Assembly: GCA_030142905.1 (NCBI GenBank)
Contig: JASJOG010000145.1
Span: 682,001-746,000 of the forward strand
DNA length: 64,000 nt
Direction of reading: 5' to 3'
From: Heliopora coerulea
Taxonomy: Eukaryota; Cnidaria; Anthozoa; Scleralcyonacea; Helioporidae
Part shown: positions 12,301-21,560 of the stretch, piece by piece
Layout of the letters: every line of letters begins with the position of its first letter
How positions within the stretch are numbered: position 1 is the first letter of the stretch
Program-made: the position numbers and the translations under genes
Notes under the pieces: model-generated
What the model was told of the DNA's origin: nothing
The model's input: the letters and a program-made list of their open reading frames with translations, nothing else
Database searches by the model: none

Positions 12301-15300
12301 GAGTGGAACAATACCTCGTCATACCAGGCCTCATGATGGGAGAAGCCATGTAGGTCAAAAACACATGTGGGAAAAAAGTTGTATTGAACCTTTACTTTTC
12401 ATTGACAGTTAATTCTGACAAATATGCAGTCCTACTGACAATGTCCTCTACTTACTAAAGATGAAAAAGAAAACTGTCAAAAAATCCGAAATTTATCGCG
12501 TAGGGGACTGGGATGACCTGCAAATTGACCTATATGTCAGCCTCCATGTTGGCTTCAAAATACAATGTGCAGGTATCGTTCCAGTCATGTTAGAGTCCAA
12601 TGGCCTAACCCTAATAAAAAGGTCAGCGGTTGGTCAGCGTACGCTTAACTGCACTCTAGCCAAAGAGTTTTCAAAGTATTCATCATTTATTCCCCCAACT
12701 TTTCCAATCCCGGTGACGCCACAATTGTTGTTGATAAAGTGATTGGGATGTACTGTAATTAACTTCTAAAGTTCTTGTCTTCACTCTTCCGTTATCGTTG
12801 TCCTTAGATGTCCCAGGCCCTTCGCGTCTTTGCCCTCAACGCACGTGGCCCAGCGTGTGAGAAGTACGCGCTGCAGCTTCAGCAAGAATGCATCAAGGTA
12901 ATGTAATCCATCGTTAAACGAATGCTGAAAGTACCATCCGTGAAAATGTAGGAGTTTTCTTAGCGTGATAAGACAATCTGTTTACCTCCTACCACATTCT
13001 CTTTCTCATTTTGTCCCTTTTCCTTCATTTTCCCTATTTCTCGATGTTTTTGATATTCCTAGTTTGGCTGAATCGATTCCTCTCTTTTTCTCGCCCCTTT
13101 CTTGTTACCTTTCTTTTATTTTCCTTTTTTACTCCTTCCCGCATCGCTACTGAATTTTCCATTATCCTTCTCTCACCTCTTTACAGTTTCTCATTCCTCC
13201 TTTCATTTCTTTTCTGATTCCTGCCTCTTATCTTCCAATCTTTGTTTTGTATCCTGTTTTGGCTGTCTTTCTCCTTGCATATGTCTACATGTCTGTCAAT
13301 CTGTCTGTCTGTGTGTCTCACTATCTGTTGGTCTGCCTCACTGCCTCTCTTCCTGCATGTCTCCCTATCTGTCAGTCAATCTGCCTCACTGTCTGTCAAT
13401 CTGTCTGAATCTCTGTCTCTCGCTGTCTGTCTGTATTTTTCAGTCTCTGTCCGTCTTTCTGTATATCATTCTGTTTGTTCGCTTTTTGCCACATTTACAT
13501 CTTCATTTCCTTTTTCTACCTGTTTTTCCCTTGTTTTCTTTTGTTCTTTGCTCTTCCCTTCTTCTTCCCACTCTTCTTCTATTGCGTTTCTTTTCTGCAG
13601 ATGTGGGTGAGTGGAAGACAACTTTGTGAAGTACGCAGCCTGACTGGACGACATTGCATCTATCCGGTAAGTCACGATCAGCGCTCACGTGACTCGTGAT
13701 GAAGACCCCCCGTATTCTTCCTCTCCTACTGTGTTTCTTTTTACATTCAGTTATTTTTTAATGTATTTTATCTACCTAATCGTGCCAGAATATGGTTCAT
13801 TGCTTTCAAATATACTACTTCGTTGCTATCGAGTCCACATGGATTGGAAGCGAGTTTTAATGCAGCTTAAGCGCACGAGATATTCTCGCGACAACTTAAC
13901 GCTTTATCCATGAGAGGATGTGCAGTGTTTCAATTCAATTTCAGAATCATCCTCAGAGATACATGAAGAGAAATTTTTCATGATATATGTATCGTATTGT
14001 GTAGTCTTACTTGTTTTATTATTGCTTATTTGTCAACAGTTCCACACCGTCCCGGGACAGAACGTGACTGACATCCCGTTGATAGACAAAAGCGCTGTGA
14101 CTTGTAAACCACATTCCAGTCGAATCACAAGCTTCTGTGCTTGCAACTGCGGGCGCACGCAAGCCCAACGGGAGGATCCGTTCGATTTAAAGGTACTTGT
14201 ATTGAGATTCATAAAAACACTTGTAATTAGTGTAGTTGTTGAGGGCTAATTCATCACGCGGTAGTTTGATAGTAATATATATTAAGTTTCAAGTAGGATG
14301 GACTTGTTGTTTAAAGTGAAGAAATTCCCATCCTGGTGTTACCCTGTGGGATTAGTATTAATTAGAATTAGTTGGTAATTAGATAGGTGATATGTAAATA
14401 AGGCAGGGGAAAAAAGGATAAAGAGGCAGAACATTGTCAAATTCGAGAGCATAGCGGAGAACGTTGTTCGCAGAGAAGGAATACATGCCGTCTAAGAACT
14501 TTGAAGAGGTCCGGATTGAAGAAACGTCAAGGGTACTAAGTAGTGAGCGGAGTATTCGGTGACGAATCAGGTACAAGATAGACGCCAATCCGTAAAAATT
14601 AGTGTCCTCAAACATGTGGAATGAAACTTTCGTATGCGAGATTAATTTCCAAATGTGAATGTTCCATATCATATGTGAAATACGTGTTTCGTACACAGAT
14701 TTCACATGTGAAATTTTGAACCAGTTCATTTCATATGTGATGTGGGTATGCCATACACGAAAACGTTCCAATTCATACGTGAAATGAAAATTTGACATGT
14801 GAAGATGTTCCAGTTCCATATGTTTTGCACATGTGAAATTTTCGTAAGATCTAATGGCTCTGTAGTGTGAGAAGACTTAGAAATCAACGAGCGTTCATTG
14901 CGAATCTAGTGTGCGAACACTCACCTAAGTTGGGTTATGTACCTCAGTTTGTCTCGATTTTATGATCGTAATCGGTGCGATATCCAAACTTCATGGATGA
15001 GTGATTTTTGCATCTTCCAGCATCTTAGGCATAGTTAACCCATTTTGACTGGGAGTGTCTGGCTTAATTTGCCCGAATATTATATCCTTTCAAAAATTGT
15101 CGAAATTTAGTATGACGCAAATTCAGGCCACTTATGGTGTCGCTTCACTTCTTCAGCCCTAAATCGTAAATTTTAGATATTAATCAGTAATTTAAAGTGA
15201 TTTTGGCGTACTTCACCAAACCAAAATTTGCCTGAAATTTGATGCCCCAGTTATCCATTTATTTGCGAATTTTCGATCTTTGTTTTTTTTACAGACTTTA

Positions 15301-17406
15301 GGAGGTGGGATCACACCCCTCCACAAGTCCCTGTCCGGCATGAAACTCACTGCAAAAATCTTTTTCTTTCTCAGTCAGCTAATTTCGACTTCTATAAAAG
15401 TATGGAAGACAAATGTTGCTCTTCGTTGGTGAACCTTTCTTTTCCCTGCCATCCTTCCGGCATCCACGAGAAAACCGCTGCTAATGAAGCGCCTGACCCT
15501 TTGTTGACATCCACTGACCAAACTGGCTCGGAAACTACGCCATCTGGACCAGGCGACTCAACACAGGATACGGTTACTGTTGATCCTGACCAACCTGATC
15601 CAGAATTTGTCAGAATTCCATCTACGAAACCACGTGAGGGATTGAACAAGGACGCGAAGGAGTTCGTGTCCATTCACGCAAGCCACACGAGCTCCGTACT
15701 CAGCGTGGGATACCACTCAGTATCCGAATTGGAGTCAAACTACCACAAGAGCGTCACGTCCGTTGGTTTCCATGGTGATAGCTCAGCGGGTGGTACCGAT
15801 TTAAGCTGTGATACTTACCAGGGAGAACCCTTGGAACCCTCTCGAAAGCCGCAAAGTTCTCCAGTTGAGACTGCTGATTACTTGGAGTGCATGCTCAGCA
15901 GCGAACCCACCGGGGGGCGTTTACCATTGTTTTCCAGCTGGGCGTTGTGCCGCCTTGGAAACGCGAGTACTTATCAATCAACTAAGGGGCTGGAACAACC
16001 GGGATTTTTTCCCGGCAGTAACTTCCTATTGCCTTGGGATATCCCCCTGCTGAATGACAACCAGGCCGGGTTGAGCAGCTATATCGATGGACATGTCAAA
16101 CATCCGGGCGTAAAAACCTCAGGTGTTGAAGCGTGGCCGGCACCCAACGAGCTGCCTAGTGCCGGCAGTAACGCTGCGTTACCTCTTTACCAGACCCTCG
16201 TCTATTCGGCTCGTCAGTGTGCAGATTATAAAGTAAATCCGCTGCCCATTTGTTTACCTTCGACTGCGGGATCCAAAGGTTCTGGTAGTGGAGGACGAAA
16301 CCAGCGTAGTCAGTATGCAACCGTCAGGGCATACATTGGGAATGAGTACGAGTGTCCACGTGGTCATAGGTAGGTGTTTTGGTAGCTTGTGCATTGGTCA
16401 GAGGTACTTTTAGATAGATTTTCCTAAATTTTCATACTTTGGTAGACTGCTGCGTCTTACAGATATAACTACAGGTCAACTTGGTTTCCTGGCTTTTTAT
16501 CATTATAACAGTTGTTTGGTTTTTCGTTCTTTCTCCCATTCTTTCTTCCTTTCTCTTTCTTTCCAATTTGCTTTCCTTCCAATTTACTTTCCTACTTTCT
16601 TTCTAACTTACTTTCCTTCGCTCTTCCTTTCCTTTCTTTCTTCCCTTCTTTCTTCCTTCCTTTCTTTCTTTCCTTCTCTCTTGCTTTCTTTCCTACTTTC
16701 CCTGTCTTTCTCTTTTTCTTCCTTTCTTCTTTTTTTTCTTGCTTTCCCTCTTTCTTTCTTGCTTTTCCTCTTTCTTTCTTGCTTTTCCTCTTTCTTTCTT
16801 GCTTTCCTTCTTTCTTTCTTTTCTTCTTTCTTTCTTTCTTTCTTTCTTTTTCCACCCTTTTTTCTTTCCATCTGTCCATCAGTCTGTATGCCTGTTCATA
16901 AGTGTTTATATGCATACTTTTAACTCTCTTTCGAAGATTGCATACATTTATCTGACGTTTATATTTTCAGGTTCATCTGTTCTGCGCACGACAAGATGGT
17001 TAAAGCAAACAACTCTGGTGTTGTGAAAGAATCCGCTGTCCGACTGTTGGACTCAGACATGCCGCTCTATTTCCCTTGTCCTTGTCGCACTAGTAAACCG
17101 TTCTTAGCGCAGTTGACTAGACTGTTCGTTGTCACCCCAGAATCACCGGTACTGGTTACCCTCAACCCACGTGTTCAACCTGCACCCACACCCTGTCCTG
17201 TTTTCTATCCCGGCATCAAGTCAGGCGTAACCCTTCCACCCGCGAGCTTCTGTGTTCTGCGTCTGCCTTATGTTTACGTTGGGTTAGAAGGCCCGATTTC
17301 TCCCCCATCGGAGGGTCAGGCTTTGTTAAGTTCACTCCTGTTCAAGGGAACCTACGGTGTGAAAATAAACGAATGGTTACTGGACGAAAAAGAGATGTGG
17401 AGTTGA
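397..17406 (+). CDS. SMG8: SMG8, nonsense-mediated mRNA decay factor (5' end outside the window)
   Basis: SMG8 pairs with SMG9 and binds the kinase SMG1, holding it inactive until UPF1 is phosphorylated during nonsense-mediated decay (family knowledge). Exons read by splice sites and frame: 397-480, 578-645, 1868-1982, 4819-4913, 5585-5709, 8052-8115, 8253-8418, 9519-9652, 11380-11467, 12808-12897, 13601-13666, 14040-14192, 15375-16369, 16971-17406. They total 2679 nt with no frame break, giving 892 codons and a TGA stop. SMG8 signatures seen in order are FSVCHIMV, LQHALEDQVYSIMRKSR, LFTVNSSHNFVHV, SQALRVFALNARGPACEKYA, SGRQLCE.RSLTG, FCACNCGRTQAQREDPFDLK, ANFDFYKSMEDKCC, FSSWALCRLG, GFFPGSNFLLPWDI, ESAVRLLDSDMPLYFPCPC and CPVFYPG. 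Human SMG8 is about 990 residues, so roughly the first 150-200 residues must lie upstream. The weakest junction is 8115/8253, where the donor is GTTGAT. Human SMG8 has few introns, so this structure is much more divided. Confidence 0.93.
958..1310 (-). repeat. tRNA-derived SINE-like repeats (two copies)
   Basis: Read on the minus strand, 958-1035 resembles a tRNA gene, with an A-box-like TGGCTCAGTTGGTAGAGC and a B-box-like GGTTCAAATCC. A second, more decayed copy with GATTCAAATCCC lies at about 1165-1310. The sequence that follows each copy is shared (a TAGAGA/TAGAGT block, then a CACTAGC block). No intact cloverleaf forms, so these are tRNA-derived repeats rather than tRNA genes. Confidence 0.55.
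1425..1512 (-). repeat. tRNA-like repeat, second family
   Basis: The minus strand reads TTGGTAGCTCAATGGTTAGA, then a GGTTGCAGGTTTGATCC box. The motif TTCTGATGACTGGTGA inside it recurs many times in the array at 30515-31115, so the two loci share an origin. Confidence 0.5.
2145..2285. repeat. Short foldback repeat with CGAAACGT core
   Basis: The ends GTAAAAAGTTCAGAGATGGTAAC and GTTACCAGCCTTTGAAC are inverted copies of each other. Between them, on the minus strand, lies TTTGCTCGAAACGTT. The same layout occurs at 26300-26475. Confidence 0.6.
2352..2541. mobile_element. hAT-type MITE with perfect 8-bp target duplication
   Basis: A 190-bp element begins CAGTGGCGTAACG and ends CGTTACGCCACTG, a perfect 13-bp terminal inverted repeat. 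It is flanked by the exact 8-bp direct repeat ATTGTGCC (2344-2351 and 2542-2549). An 8-bp duplication and CAGTGG ends are typical of hAT transposons. There is no coding capacity. Confidence 0.88.
3000..4210. repeat. Telomere-like degenerate blocks
   Basis: Short stretches of degenerate CCCTAA/TTAGGG sequence occur at about 3005-3075 and 4165-4205. They are too short and diverged to be telomere. Longer versions occur at 9.8, 18.6, 20.9 and 61.2 kb. Confidence 0.5.
3639..3995. mobile_element. hAT-like MITE with long inverted ends
   Basis: The ends are inverted copies over about 50 bp: GGTTTACACTAG then CATAAGCATAAGCATAACG at the left, and the complement at 3950-3995. The direct repeat GTCAAAG lies at 3631-3637 and 3995-4001, consistent with a 7-8-bp target duplication. 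The 260-bp core is non-coding. Confidence 0.8.
4914..5584. other. SMG8 intron, no repeat structure seen
   Basis: Ordinary intron sequence between exons ending at 4913 and beginning at 5585. I see no recognisable repeat or gene. Confidence 0.5.
5926..6750 (+). repeat. Higher-order degenerate tandem array
   Basis: The motif GCGTTAGTCAGTGTAAAATT recurs about eight times, alternating with TTGGCCAGAGTAAAGTAG-type blocks. Longer units add a shared segment containing GAGCGCTCGTCGCC and GAAAGGTTAAGGAGATAG. Short units of about 55-60 bp are thus embedded in longer units of about 110-190 bp. Single relatives of the core occur near 11160, 20140 and 36520, where they are part of dispersed repeats. Confidence 0.8.
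6751..8051. other. SMG8 intron, anonymous
   Basis: No domain-bearing reading frame or clear repeat. The frame at 7450-7650 has no recognisable content. Confidence 0.4.
8052..8418 (+). CDS. SMG8: SMG8 exons 6 and 7, uncertain junction
   Basis: Exon 6 (8052-8115) continues the frame from 5709 and reads GSQESLGLPAVQINMATGMKT. Unspliced, it meets a stop near 8170. Exon 7 (8253-8418) carries the conserved LFRDFLREQIDNLM and ends in THVE before GTTGTA, matching the human DFTLREFLWQHVE region. The only pairing I found that keeps frame is donor 8116 (GTTGAT) to acceptor CATTTCAG at 8252, a 137-nt intron. The weak donor leaves room for another small exon arrangement or an assembly frameshift. Confidence 0.65.
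8656..8850. repeat. Cluster of CACATGTG-type palindromes, copy 1
   Basis: TTCACATG and CACGTG variants recur about every 20-40 bp. A block containing CACATGTGGTGAGC (about 8775-8850) is repeated at about 9325-9400, beyond the MITE at 8861-9296, so the cluster was duplicated or split. A similar cluster lies at 14620-14850 in the same gene. Confidence 0.6.
8861..9296. mobile_element. MITE with TACCGTAAAAA ends
   Basis: The left end reads TACCGTAAAAACTCGAGTAA and the right end TTATTCGAATTTTTACGGTA, imperfect inverted repeats of about 20 bp. GGGCGCTTATT appears near both ends. There is no coding capacity. Confidence 0.7.
9755..10670. repeat. Dispersed repeat with telomere-like core
   Basis: Telomere-like sequence (variants of TTAGGATTAGGGTTAGGG) at 9820-9905 is preceded by AAATAGATAAGTATCATC. 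A conserved block with CGCATGTGGGAGCCTTCATT lies at 10569-10625. Both flanks recur beside telomere-like cores at 18418-18700 and 61190-61600, so the core travels within a repeat. Confidence 0.7.
11555..11804. mobile_element. hAT-like MITE
   Basis: The 250-bp element starts CACTGATCTGTAGA and ends TCTACAGATCAGTG, with ATGAAGCC/GGCTTCAT pairing further in. The flanking octamers GTTCCATG and GTTCCGCG match at six of eight positions, suggesting an old 8-bp target duplication. Confidence 0.72.
12302..12585. mobile_element. MITE family with GGAACGAT ends, copy 1
   Basis: About 285 bp closely related to 50489-50803. Shared landmarks in order are CCTTTACTTTTCATTGACAG, AAAAAGAAAACTGTCAAAAA, GGGACTGGGATGACCTGC and GGTATCGTTCCAGTC. 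The ends, AGTGGAACAAT and ATCGTTCCAGT, are imperfect inverted repeats. Confidence 0.75.
13000..13592 (+). repeat. Pyrimidine-rich tract (CTGTCTGT and CTTCC types)
   Basis: A nearly pure C/T stretch with a CTGTCTGT-type microsatellite in its middle (about 13285-13470). It runs up to the TTCTGCAG acceptor of the SMG8 exon at 13601. The long reading frames through it are low-complexity artefacts. Confidence 0.85.
13825..13990 (-). repeat. Partial copy of the body/tRNA-like repeat
   Basis: Matches the element at 18850-19150 and 21720-21920: GACTCGATAGC, the GCGAGAATAT block and the GAGGATGATTCTGAAAT block on the minus strand. Only the start of the tRNA-like part is left. Confidence 0.65.
14620..14850. 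repeat. Cluster of CACATGTG-type palindromes, copy 2
   Basis: About ten variants of TTTCACATGTGAAA or half-sites (TCATATGTGAAA, TTCATACGTGAAA and others) lie in 230 bp. Spacing is irregular, about 20-40 bp. The 146-residue minus-strand frame over it only reflects the repeats. Confidence 0.7.
15375..16369 (+). CDS. SMG8: SMG8 large exon with disordered insert
   Basis: This 995-nt exon, phase 0 in and phase 2 out, is the longest in the gene. It opens with the conserved SANFDFYKSMEDKCC segment, which continues directly from the CNCGR and PFDLK block of the exon before. A stretch of about 130 residues follows that is rich in Ser, Thr, Pro and Asp and looks disordered. Conserved SMG8 sequence then resumes with YLECML, FSSWALCRLG, GLEQPGFFPGSNFLLPWDI and a WPAPNE motif. 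The human protein also has a low-complexity insert here. The exon ends with EYECPRGHR, which leads into RFICSAHDK of the last exon. Confidence 0.92.
16505..16885 (+). repeat. (CTTT)n/(CTTC)n pyrimidine tract
   Basis: About 380 bp of CTTT, CTTCC and CTTGC repeats sits just before the last SMG8 exon. The overlapping Phe/Leu/Ser-rich and Lys/Arg/Glu-rich frames are artefacts of the repeat. Confidence 0.9.
16971..17406 (+). CDS. SMG8: SMG8 terminal exon
   Basis: The last exon follows a TTTTCAG acceptor and encodes 144 residues before TGA at 17404-17406. Recognisable C-terminal SMG8 blocks are FICSAHDKMVK, KESAVRLLDSDMPLY, LTRLFVVTPESPVLVTL, PRVQPAPTPCPVFYPG and FCVLRLPYVYV. The vertebrate protein ends with the same order of blocks at nearly the same distance from its C-terminus, so the end looks complete. 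Confidence 0.93.
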
Positions 17407-17636
17407 CCGCTGGATTGGCTTTTCCTGTACGGCAGTCGGCGGTTGGTCTTTCCGTGGAAGGATAACAAAGATATCCGTTGCATACAGGAAGTAAATGATG
17501 CCGCGGTGATGAGAGTGAATTGTTAACAAAAAGACTACTGCCAGATCCAATACCGTTTGCCGCCGAAGACTGAGAGCATAGCGTTCCACCTGTTTGACTC
17601 AGAGAGGTTCAAGACAGTTGAGCTGAGACGGCGATA

Positions 17637-17642
17637 AATAAA
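17637..17642 (+). terminator. Candidate polyadenylation signal of SMG8
   Basis: An AATAAA hexamer lies about 230 nt after the SMG8 stop codon, in a run of A and T. It is the first canonical hexamer downstream, so it is the likeliest 3' end signal. No transcript evidence is available. Confidence 0.5.
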
Positions 17643-17867
17643 TTTTTTTAGGGTTTAAGAATTGCAGGAAACGAACCCATGCATCATTAATATCCCATCA
17701 CGCTCTAAACGATCTCATTTCTCAACTTGGCCCAGCGTCACACCTTGAAAAGATTAATCACATCAGTTGACAAAGCATGGCAAAATCTTGGCTATTGATT
17801 TTCCGGACGGAAAGCGCAATCGCAATATAAAGATCAGAGCCCAGCTCAGAATTCTTAAATGTATCGC

Positions 17868-18413
17868 CAAAGTAAAAGAGGCAAGTTGAAGTTTTAAAAC
17901 ATGTTTACTGACGTTTCGTTGCGGCGTGCAACATCTTCAGAGTATAGATTTACAAAGGTGAGAAAAAAACAAACTATATATATATATGTATATATAATTA
18001 CATACTGGAATGATTAGACGGCTAACCAATAGAAAACTGGGTGATCTGACAGGAAGTGACAGGCATACGGAAGAGGAAAGTATTAGAATAGAGAAAGAGG
18101 TGTAGAAGAGATATTTTCGTTGAGAGACGGTTTGTATTTAGAAATAAGTAAACTGTCACGAATGAGGAGTTCAAAGTTAGAAGAAGACCTGCGGGAAGAA
18201 ATGATGGGAAAATCGTTGGGAGAAATGGCGTGATTAATTTGGCGAGAATGAGCCTGGATACTAGAAGTAGGAAACGAAGTGGTTGCTCGTTTCTTACTCG
18301 TCAAAGGCGAAACTCCTATGTGTTCTGAGGTACGCGTATGTAAGTGGCGCCTTGTTTGGCCCAACGTTATATCTGTAAACATGTTTTAAAACTTTCGAAT
18401 TGCCTCTTTTAGC
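17868..18413 (-). mobile_element. Penelope-like fragment bounded by inverted repeats
   Basis: The endonuclease remnant lies between two inverted sequences, 17868-17907 and 18373-18413, sharing an AAAGAGGCAA block and a GTTTTAAAACATGTTTA block. On the minus strand the 3' side carries CTGAAGA, then a five-base-pair hairpin GTTGC/GCAAC, then GAAACGTCAG, close to a hammerhead ribozyme core. Such motifs occur in Penelope-like terminal repeats (known). Confidence 0.6.
18083..18382 (-). pseudogene. Penelope-like retroelement remnant, GIY-YIG endonuclease C-terminus
   Basis: The minus-strand frame holds TLGQTRRHLHTRTSEHIGVS, then an SPxDF.IISS segment, LLIRDSLLISKYKPSLNENI and STPLSLF. This is the characteristic C-terminal part of the GIY-YIG endonuclease domain found in Penelope-like elements of cnidarians and other animals. 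The usual YIG is replaced by TLG, and everything upstream, including the reverse transcriptase, is missing. It is a short relic with an intact stop. Confidence 0.7.
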
Positions 18414-18417
18414 ATGG

Positions 18418-18700
18418 CAAAAAGATGAATATCATCTATTTAACGGAAATTAAGACTCCCACATGCGAAAGGTTGTTCCTGAAGTCATATAATTGCGGCA
18501 CTTGTTGGGGTGAGGCGGTGGCGGTTGTCATGACGTGTTCCCAAAAATTTCCTTAAGGAGTGAGACATAGGCTAACTGTTGCTGGGAGGTGATTAAACTC
18601 TAACCGAAACCCTGACCTTAATCCTAACCCTAATCCTTTAACGAGTTTCCACTAGAAAGATGATATTCGTCTAAGCATATTTTCAGAATTGATGCAATTT
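18418..18700. repeat. Dispersed repeat with telomere-like core, copy 2
   Basis: The sequence AAAAAGATGAATATCATCTA and the complement of CGCATGTGGGAG lie at 18428-18475. CCCTAA-type repeats lie at 18598-18640, and TCTAAGCATATTTTCAGAATT follows. The same blocks accompany telomere-like cores near 9.8-10.6 and 61.2-61.6 kb. Confidence 0.65.
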
Positions 18701-18769
18701 ATATTTTCGAGGCGAAACTGTTGTCTTAGAAGCAGTTTATACAAGCCGAGTTAACTTGATAACATCTTA

Positions 18770-19160
18770 CCAAGACACTGCCGAAGTCAACTGATATGAG
18801 TTGGCTCGAGCGGGGTATAGACTGGCTTCTTCGGGATACCGGCCCGCAAGATTATCATGAAAAATTTCTGTTCATTTTTTTTATCTCTGAGGATGATTCT
18901 TAAATAGAATTGAAACATTGCAGATCTTCTCATTGAATAACGTTAATTTGTGGCGAAAATTTCTCGTGCACTTAAGTTGGATAAAAACTCGCATCCGATC
19001 CCTGTGGACCCGATAGCTCAAAAGGTAGAGCGGCGGACCGGTATCCCGAAGGTGCGAGTTCAAATCCCGCTCTAGTCAACATTTTTCAGTTGACTTCAGC
19101 AGAGTCGGGTTATCATGAAAAATTTCTGTTCGTGTATCTCTGAGGATGGTTCTGAAATAC
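18770..19160 (+). repeat. Repeat with embedded tRNA-like sequence, about 258-bp period
   Basis: A tRNA-like segment at 19007-19078 (GGACCCGATAGCTC start, TAGAGC D-arm, GAGTTCAAATCCCGC B box) lies between two copies of a body starting TTATCATGAAAAATTTCTGT at about 18853 and 19110. A degenerate half tRNA-like piece in opposite orientation occurs at 18775-18850. Loop and anticodon positions do not form a normal tRNA, so it is annotated as a repeat. Confidence 0.6.
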
Positions 19161-19899
19161 AGCGAAATCTTCTGCAGATTCTCAACATTGTTCCAGGGTG
19201 GGCTAACAAAGAGACACTTTTTCCAAATACAGGTACACAATCTTTTATCCGAAATTCTGAAAACCGAAAAGCTCCGAAGACCGAACATTTTCTCCATGGA
19301 CGTCGTCTGCACACCAAAAGTCGTGTTTGGCGCCAAACATGACCCGACGCGACCTAAATAAGTTTATGTTTGAAGTTTTTCTGTATGTTTTACTTAAATA
19401 TGAAAAGGTTGACCCTACGCTAGTAATTTTATGACCTATCTTTATCTCACTTCATTACCACTGTACAAATAAATTGTAATATTTATAGTCTTCATTTACC
19501 CCACTCAGTGTGTGAATATTTATAAGGTCTACTGCAGAAATATTGCCATTCCTGAATAATCGACTTAATTGTCTACCCTATGTACGGTATGTAAATACTA
19601 CCATTCTGAAATCAGAAAAACTCCGAATTCCGAAGTGTCTGGTCGCAAGGGTTTCGGATAAGAGATTGTGCACCTGTACTCTAAGAAACTTTTTTTTCCC
19701 CTTCTCAGGAAGCAAATTTTGCTTCCGCAACAATGTTTGCAGTGGTGAGCAAACGGTGAAACATTTGAGGAAACATCGGAAATCTCAAATTTTTCCGCAT
19801 CAATATTTCCTCATTTTCTCACGACCTAAATTATTGTTATTATGGCCTATTTTAGTATGCAATATTGCACACTTAATGCAGTATTGATTGGAATTGTAA

Positions 19900-19990
19900 A
19901 CTATTGAACTAGCTGAATTCAACTTTGGTCTTGAGTTTCCAAGATGTTCTTCGGAATATGTTTTATTTTGCATTAGTATTGAATGTTTTC
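19900..19990 (+). repeat. Solo end of the AAGATGT...GTTTTATTTT element
   Basis: TCTTGAGTTTCCAAGATGTTC followed by GGAATATGTTTTATTTTG matches the ends of the element at 21561-22148 and the block at 35019-35100. Confidence 0.5.
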
Positions 19991-20411
19991 GTGTTATGTT
20001 AGACTTGTCCTTTCTCAAGTGATAAGGTTCGGTGGGAATGCCAAAGTGCACTTTACTACAAACCTCGACAGTCACCCTTAATTGAGCACTATTGAAATTT
20101 TCTTAGAGTAGGTCCTGCTTCTATTATTAACTCCGGCTAACATCAGACGATTTTACTCCTCAAGGGGAGAGCACCCCACCGAAAGAGTTATACAAACACA
20201 ACGGGAGCGTCAGAGACGACGACGTTCCTTCAACAGAATTCTTTATCCAAAACTAACAATGAAAAATTTTTTGTACCAAGAGTAATTCCAATGCCACCCC
20301 TGTTCTGAACAGAACGTCATTCAAAGTGTTCCAACGTATTTAGGACGATGTTAACTTGTGGACCGATGAAAGTTGTTACTTGAGTTTGGAGTCAACCCAT
20401 TCAACAGAATG

Positions 20412-20540
20412 CGTTTGGCCTAGTTCAAACGTCGAACTTTTCATGTGGTGAATCAAACGCTAAACAGTTTGAACAAACAAATTTGCTAATTAACATTAGA
20501 TTCAGCACGTGAAAAGTTCAACGTTTGAACTCGGCGTTAG
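20412..20540. repeat. Short foldback repeat
   Basis: AGTTCAAACGTCGAACTTTTCA at the left pairs with GTGAAAAGTTCAACGTTTGAACT at the right, around about 60 bp. A small MITE or foldback. No target duplication was identified. Confidence 0.6.
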
Positions 20541-20884
20541 AAACTATGACATTGTCCAGACGTTGAAAAACAAACAAGCATTCAAACGACATCACTGATC
20601 CGTAGTTTCTTTTAAATGATAAAATTCATATTTCCTCATCACCGCCGACACGAATCTTGACTGCTGAAGTTCCCTATTCCCTTGCTATGCAGTATATATG
20701 TCGGATTTAATTACTACAGCGTGATACATTCCTGCAAGAGGTCCATGGCCAAAAACAAGATAAACGATTTCGTGCTATCTTAAGCGCTGATTACACGAGA
20801 AAATAACTTCCCGAGCCGAAATACAGTCCGGCTAATCAGGTTGTAAAAAAGATCCTATTACGTGAGGGTCGTGGCTTGAAGGTA

Positions 20885-21035
20885 TGCCTGAAATGGAGGA
20901 TTAGGATTAGGATCAGCGTTAGGATTAGGGTAAGGATCAGGGTTAGGGCTAGGGGCCAGAACTAATCCTAATATTAATGCCAAACCTCACCCCAATCCTA
21001 ACCTATCACAACCCTAATCCTAATCCTCCTCCGGT
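20885..21035. repeat. Telomere-like repeat with converging strands
   Basis: Degenerate TTAGGATTAGG units (20899-20955) face CCTAACC/CCTAATCC units (20965-21030), giving an inverted pair of telomere-like tracts. Confidence 0.65.
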
Positions 21036-21560
21036 ATATCTTCCAGCCACGACCATTAGATGACGTATGGAACCCAGGCAGAAATTTCTTGTTTTGCCAT
21101 TTTGCCTTGAGTGTCAATCACGTTTTCAATTCGGGCTGAAATCGTTTCGTGTGATCGCAAGAGTTTTTTCATCTCGGGTAGCTCAAACCGAGCTGAAATT
21201 TTCTTCATGAAATTGCGAACTCTGTTTTTCTAGCATTTTCTATGTAGGTCGGGATGAAATCTTAGCCCGGTTAAGGTTAAGCTGCCAGAAAAATATCCTT
21301 GCAATCGACTAATCGGCCTCTTAGTTTCTGCGATATCAAAAGAAAAGTTCAAAGATCACCGTGACTGCGATTATTTTTAGCTCTGGGGTCAGTCGTACGA
21401 AGATCTAATAACCTATCTGGAAGTTAAGTCTCGGGAAGTAAACAATCCTATAGATGGTCTGACCAGCCGGACTTAGATTTTATTCACGGAATAGCGTAAA
21501 AAGATAGCTAAATCGCTGTCAAAAGCAGCCCCTAACCCATAGAGATGGCATTGTCGACCT

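Noticed and set aside
13011..13629. Cys/Leu/Ser-rich frames of up to 175 codons resembling a membrane protein
   Set aside because: The composition comes from CTGTCTGT repeats in an SMG8 intron.
16512..16923. Overlapping reading frames of 85-135 codons on both strands
   Set aside because: They are translations of a CTTT microsatellite, with only Phe/Ser/Leu or Lys/Arg/Glu content.
19007..19078. Intact tRNA gene
   Set aside because: A and B boxes are good, but the anticodon loop lacks the usual T at position 33, stems mismatch, and related copies exist at 13.8 and 21.7 kb, so it is a repeat.
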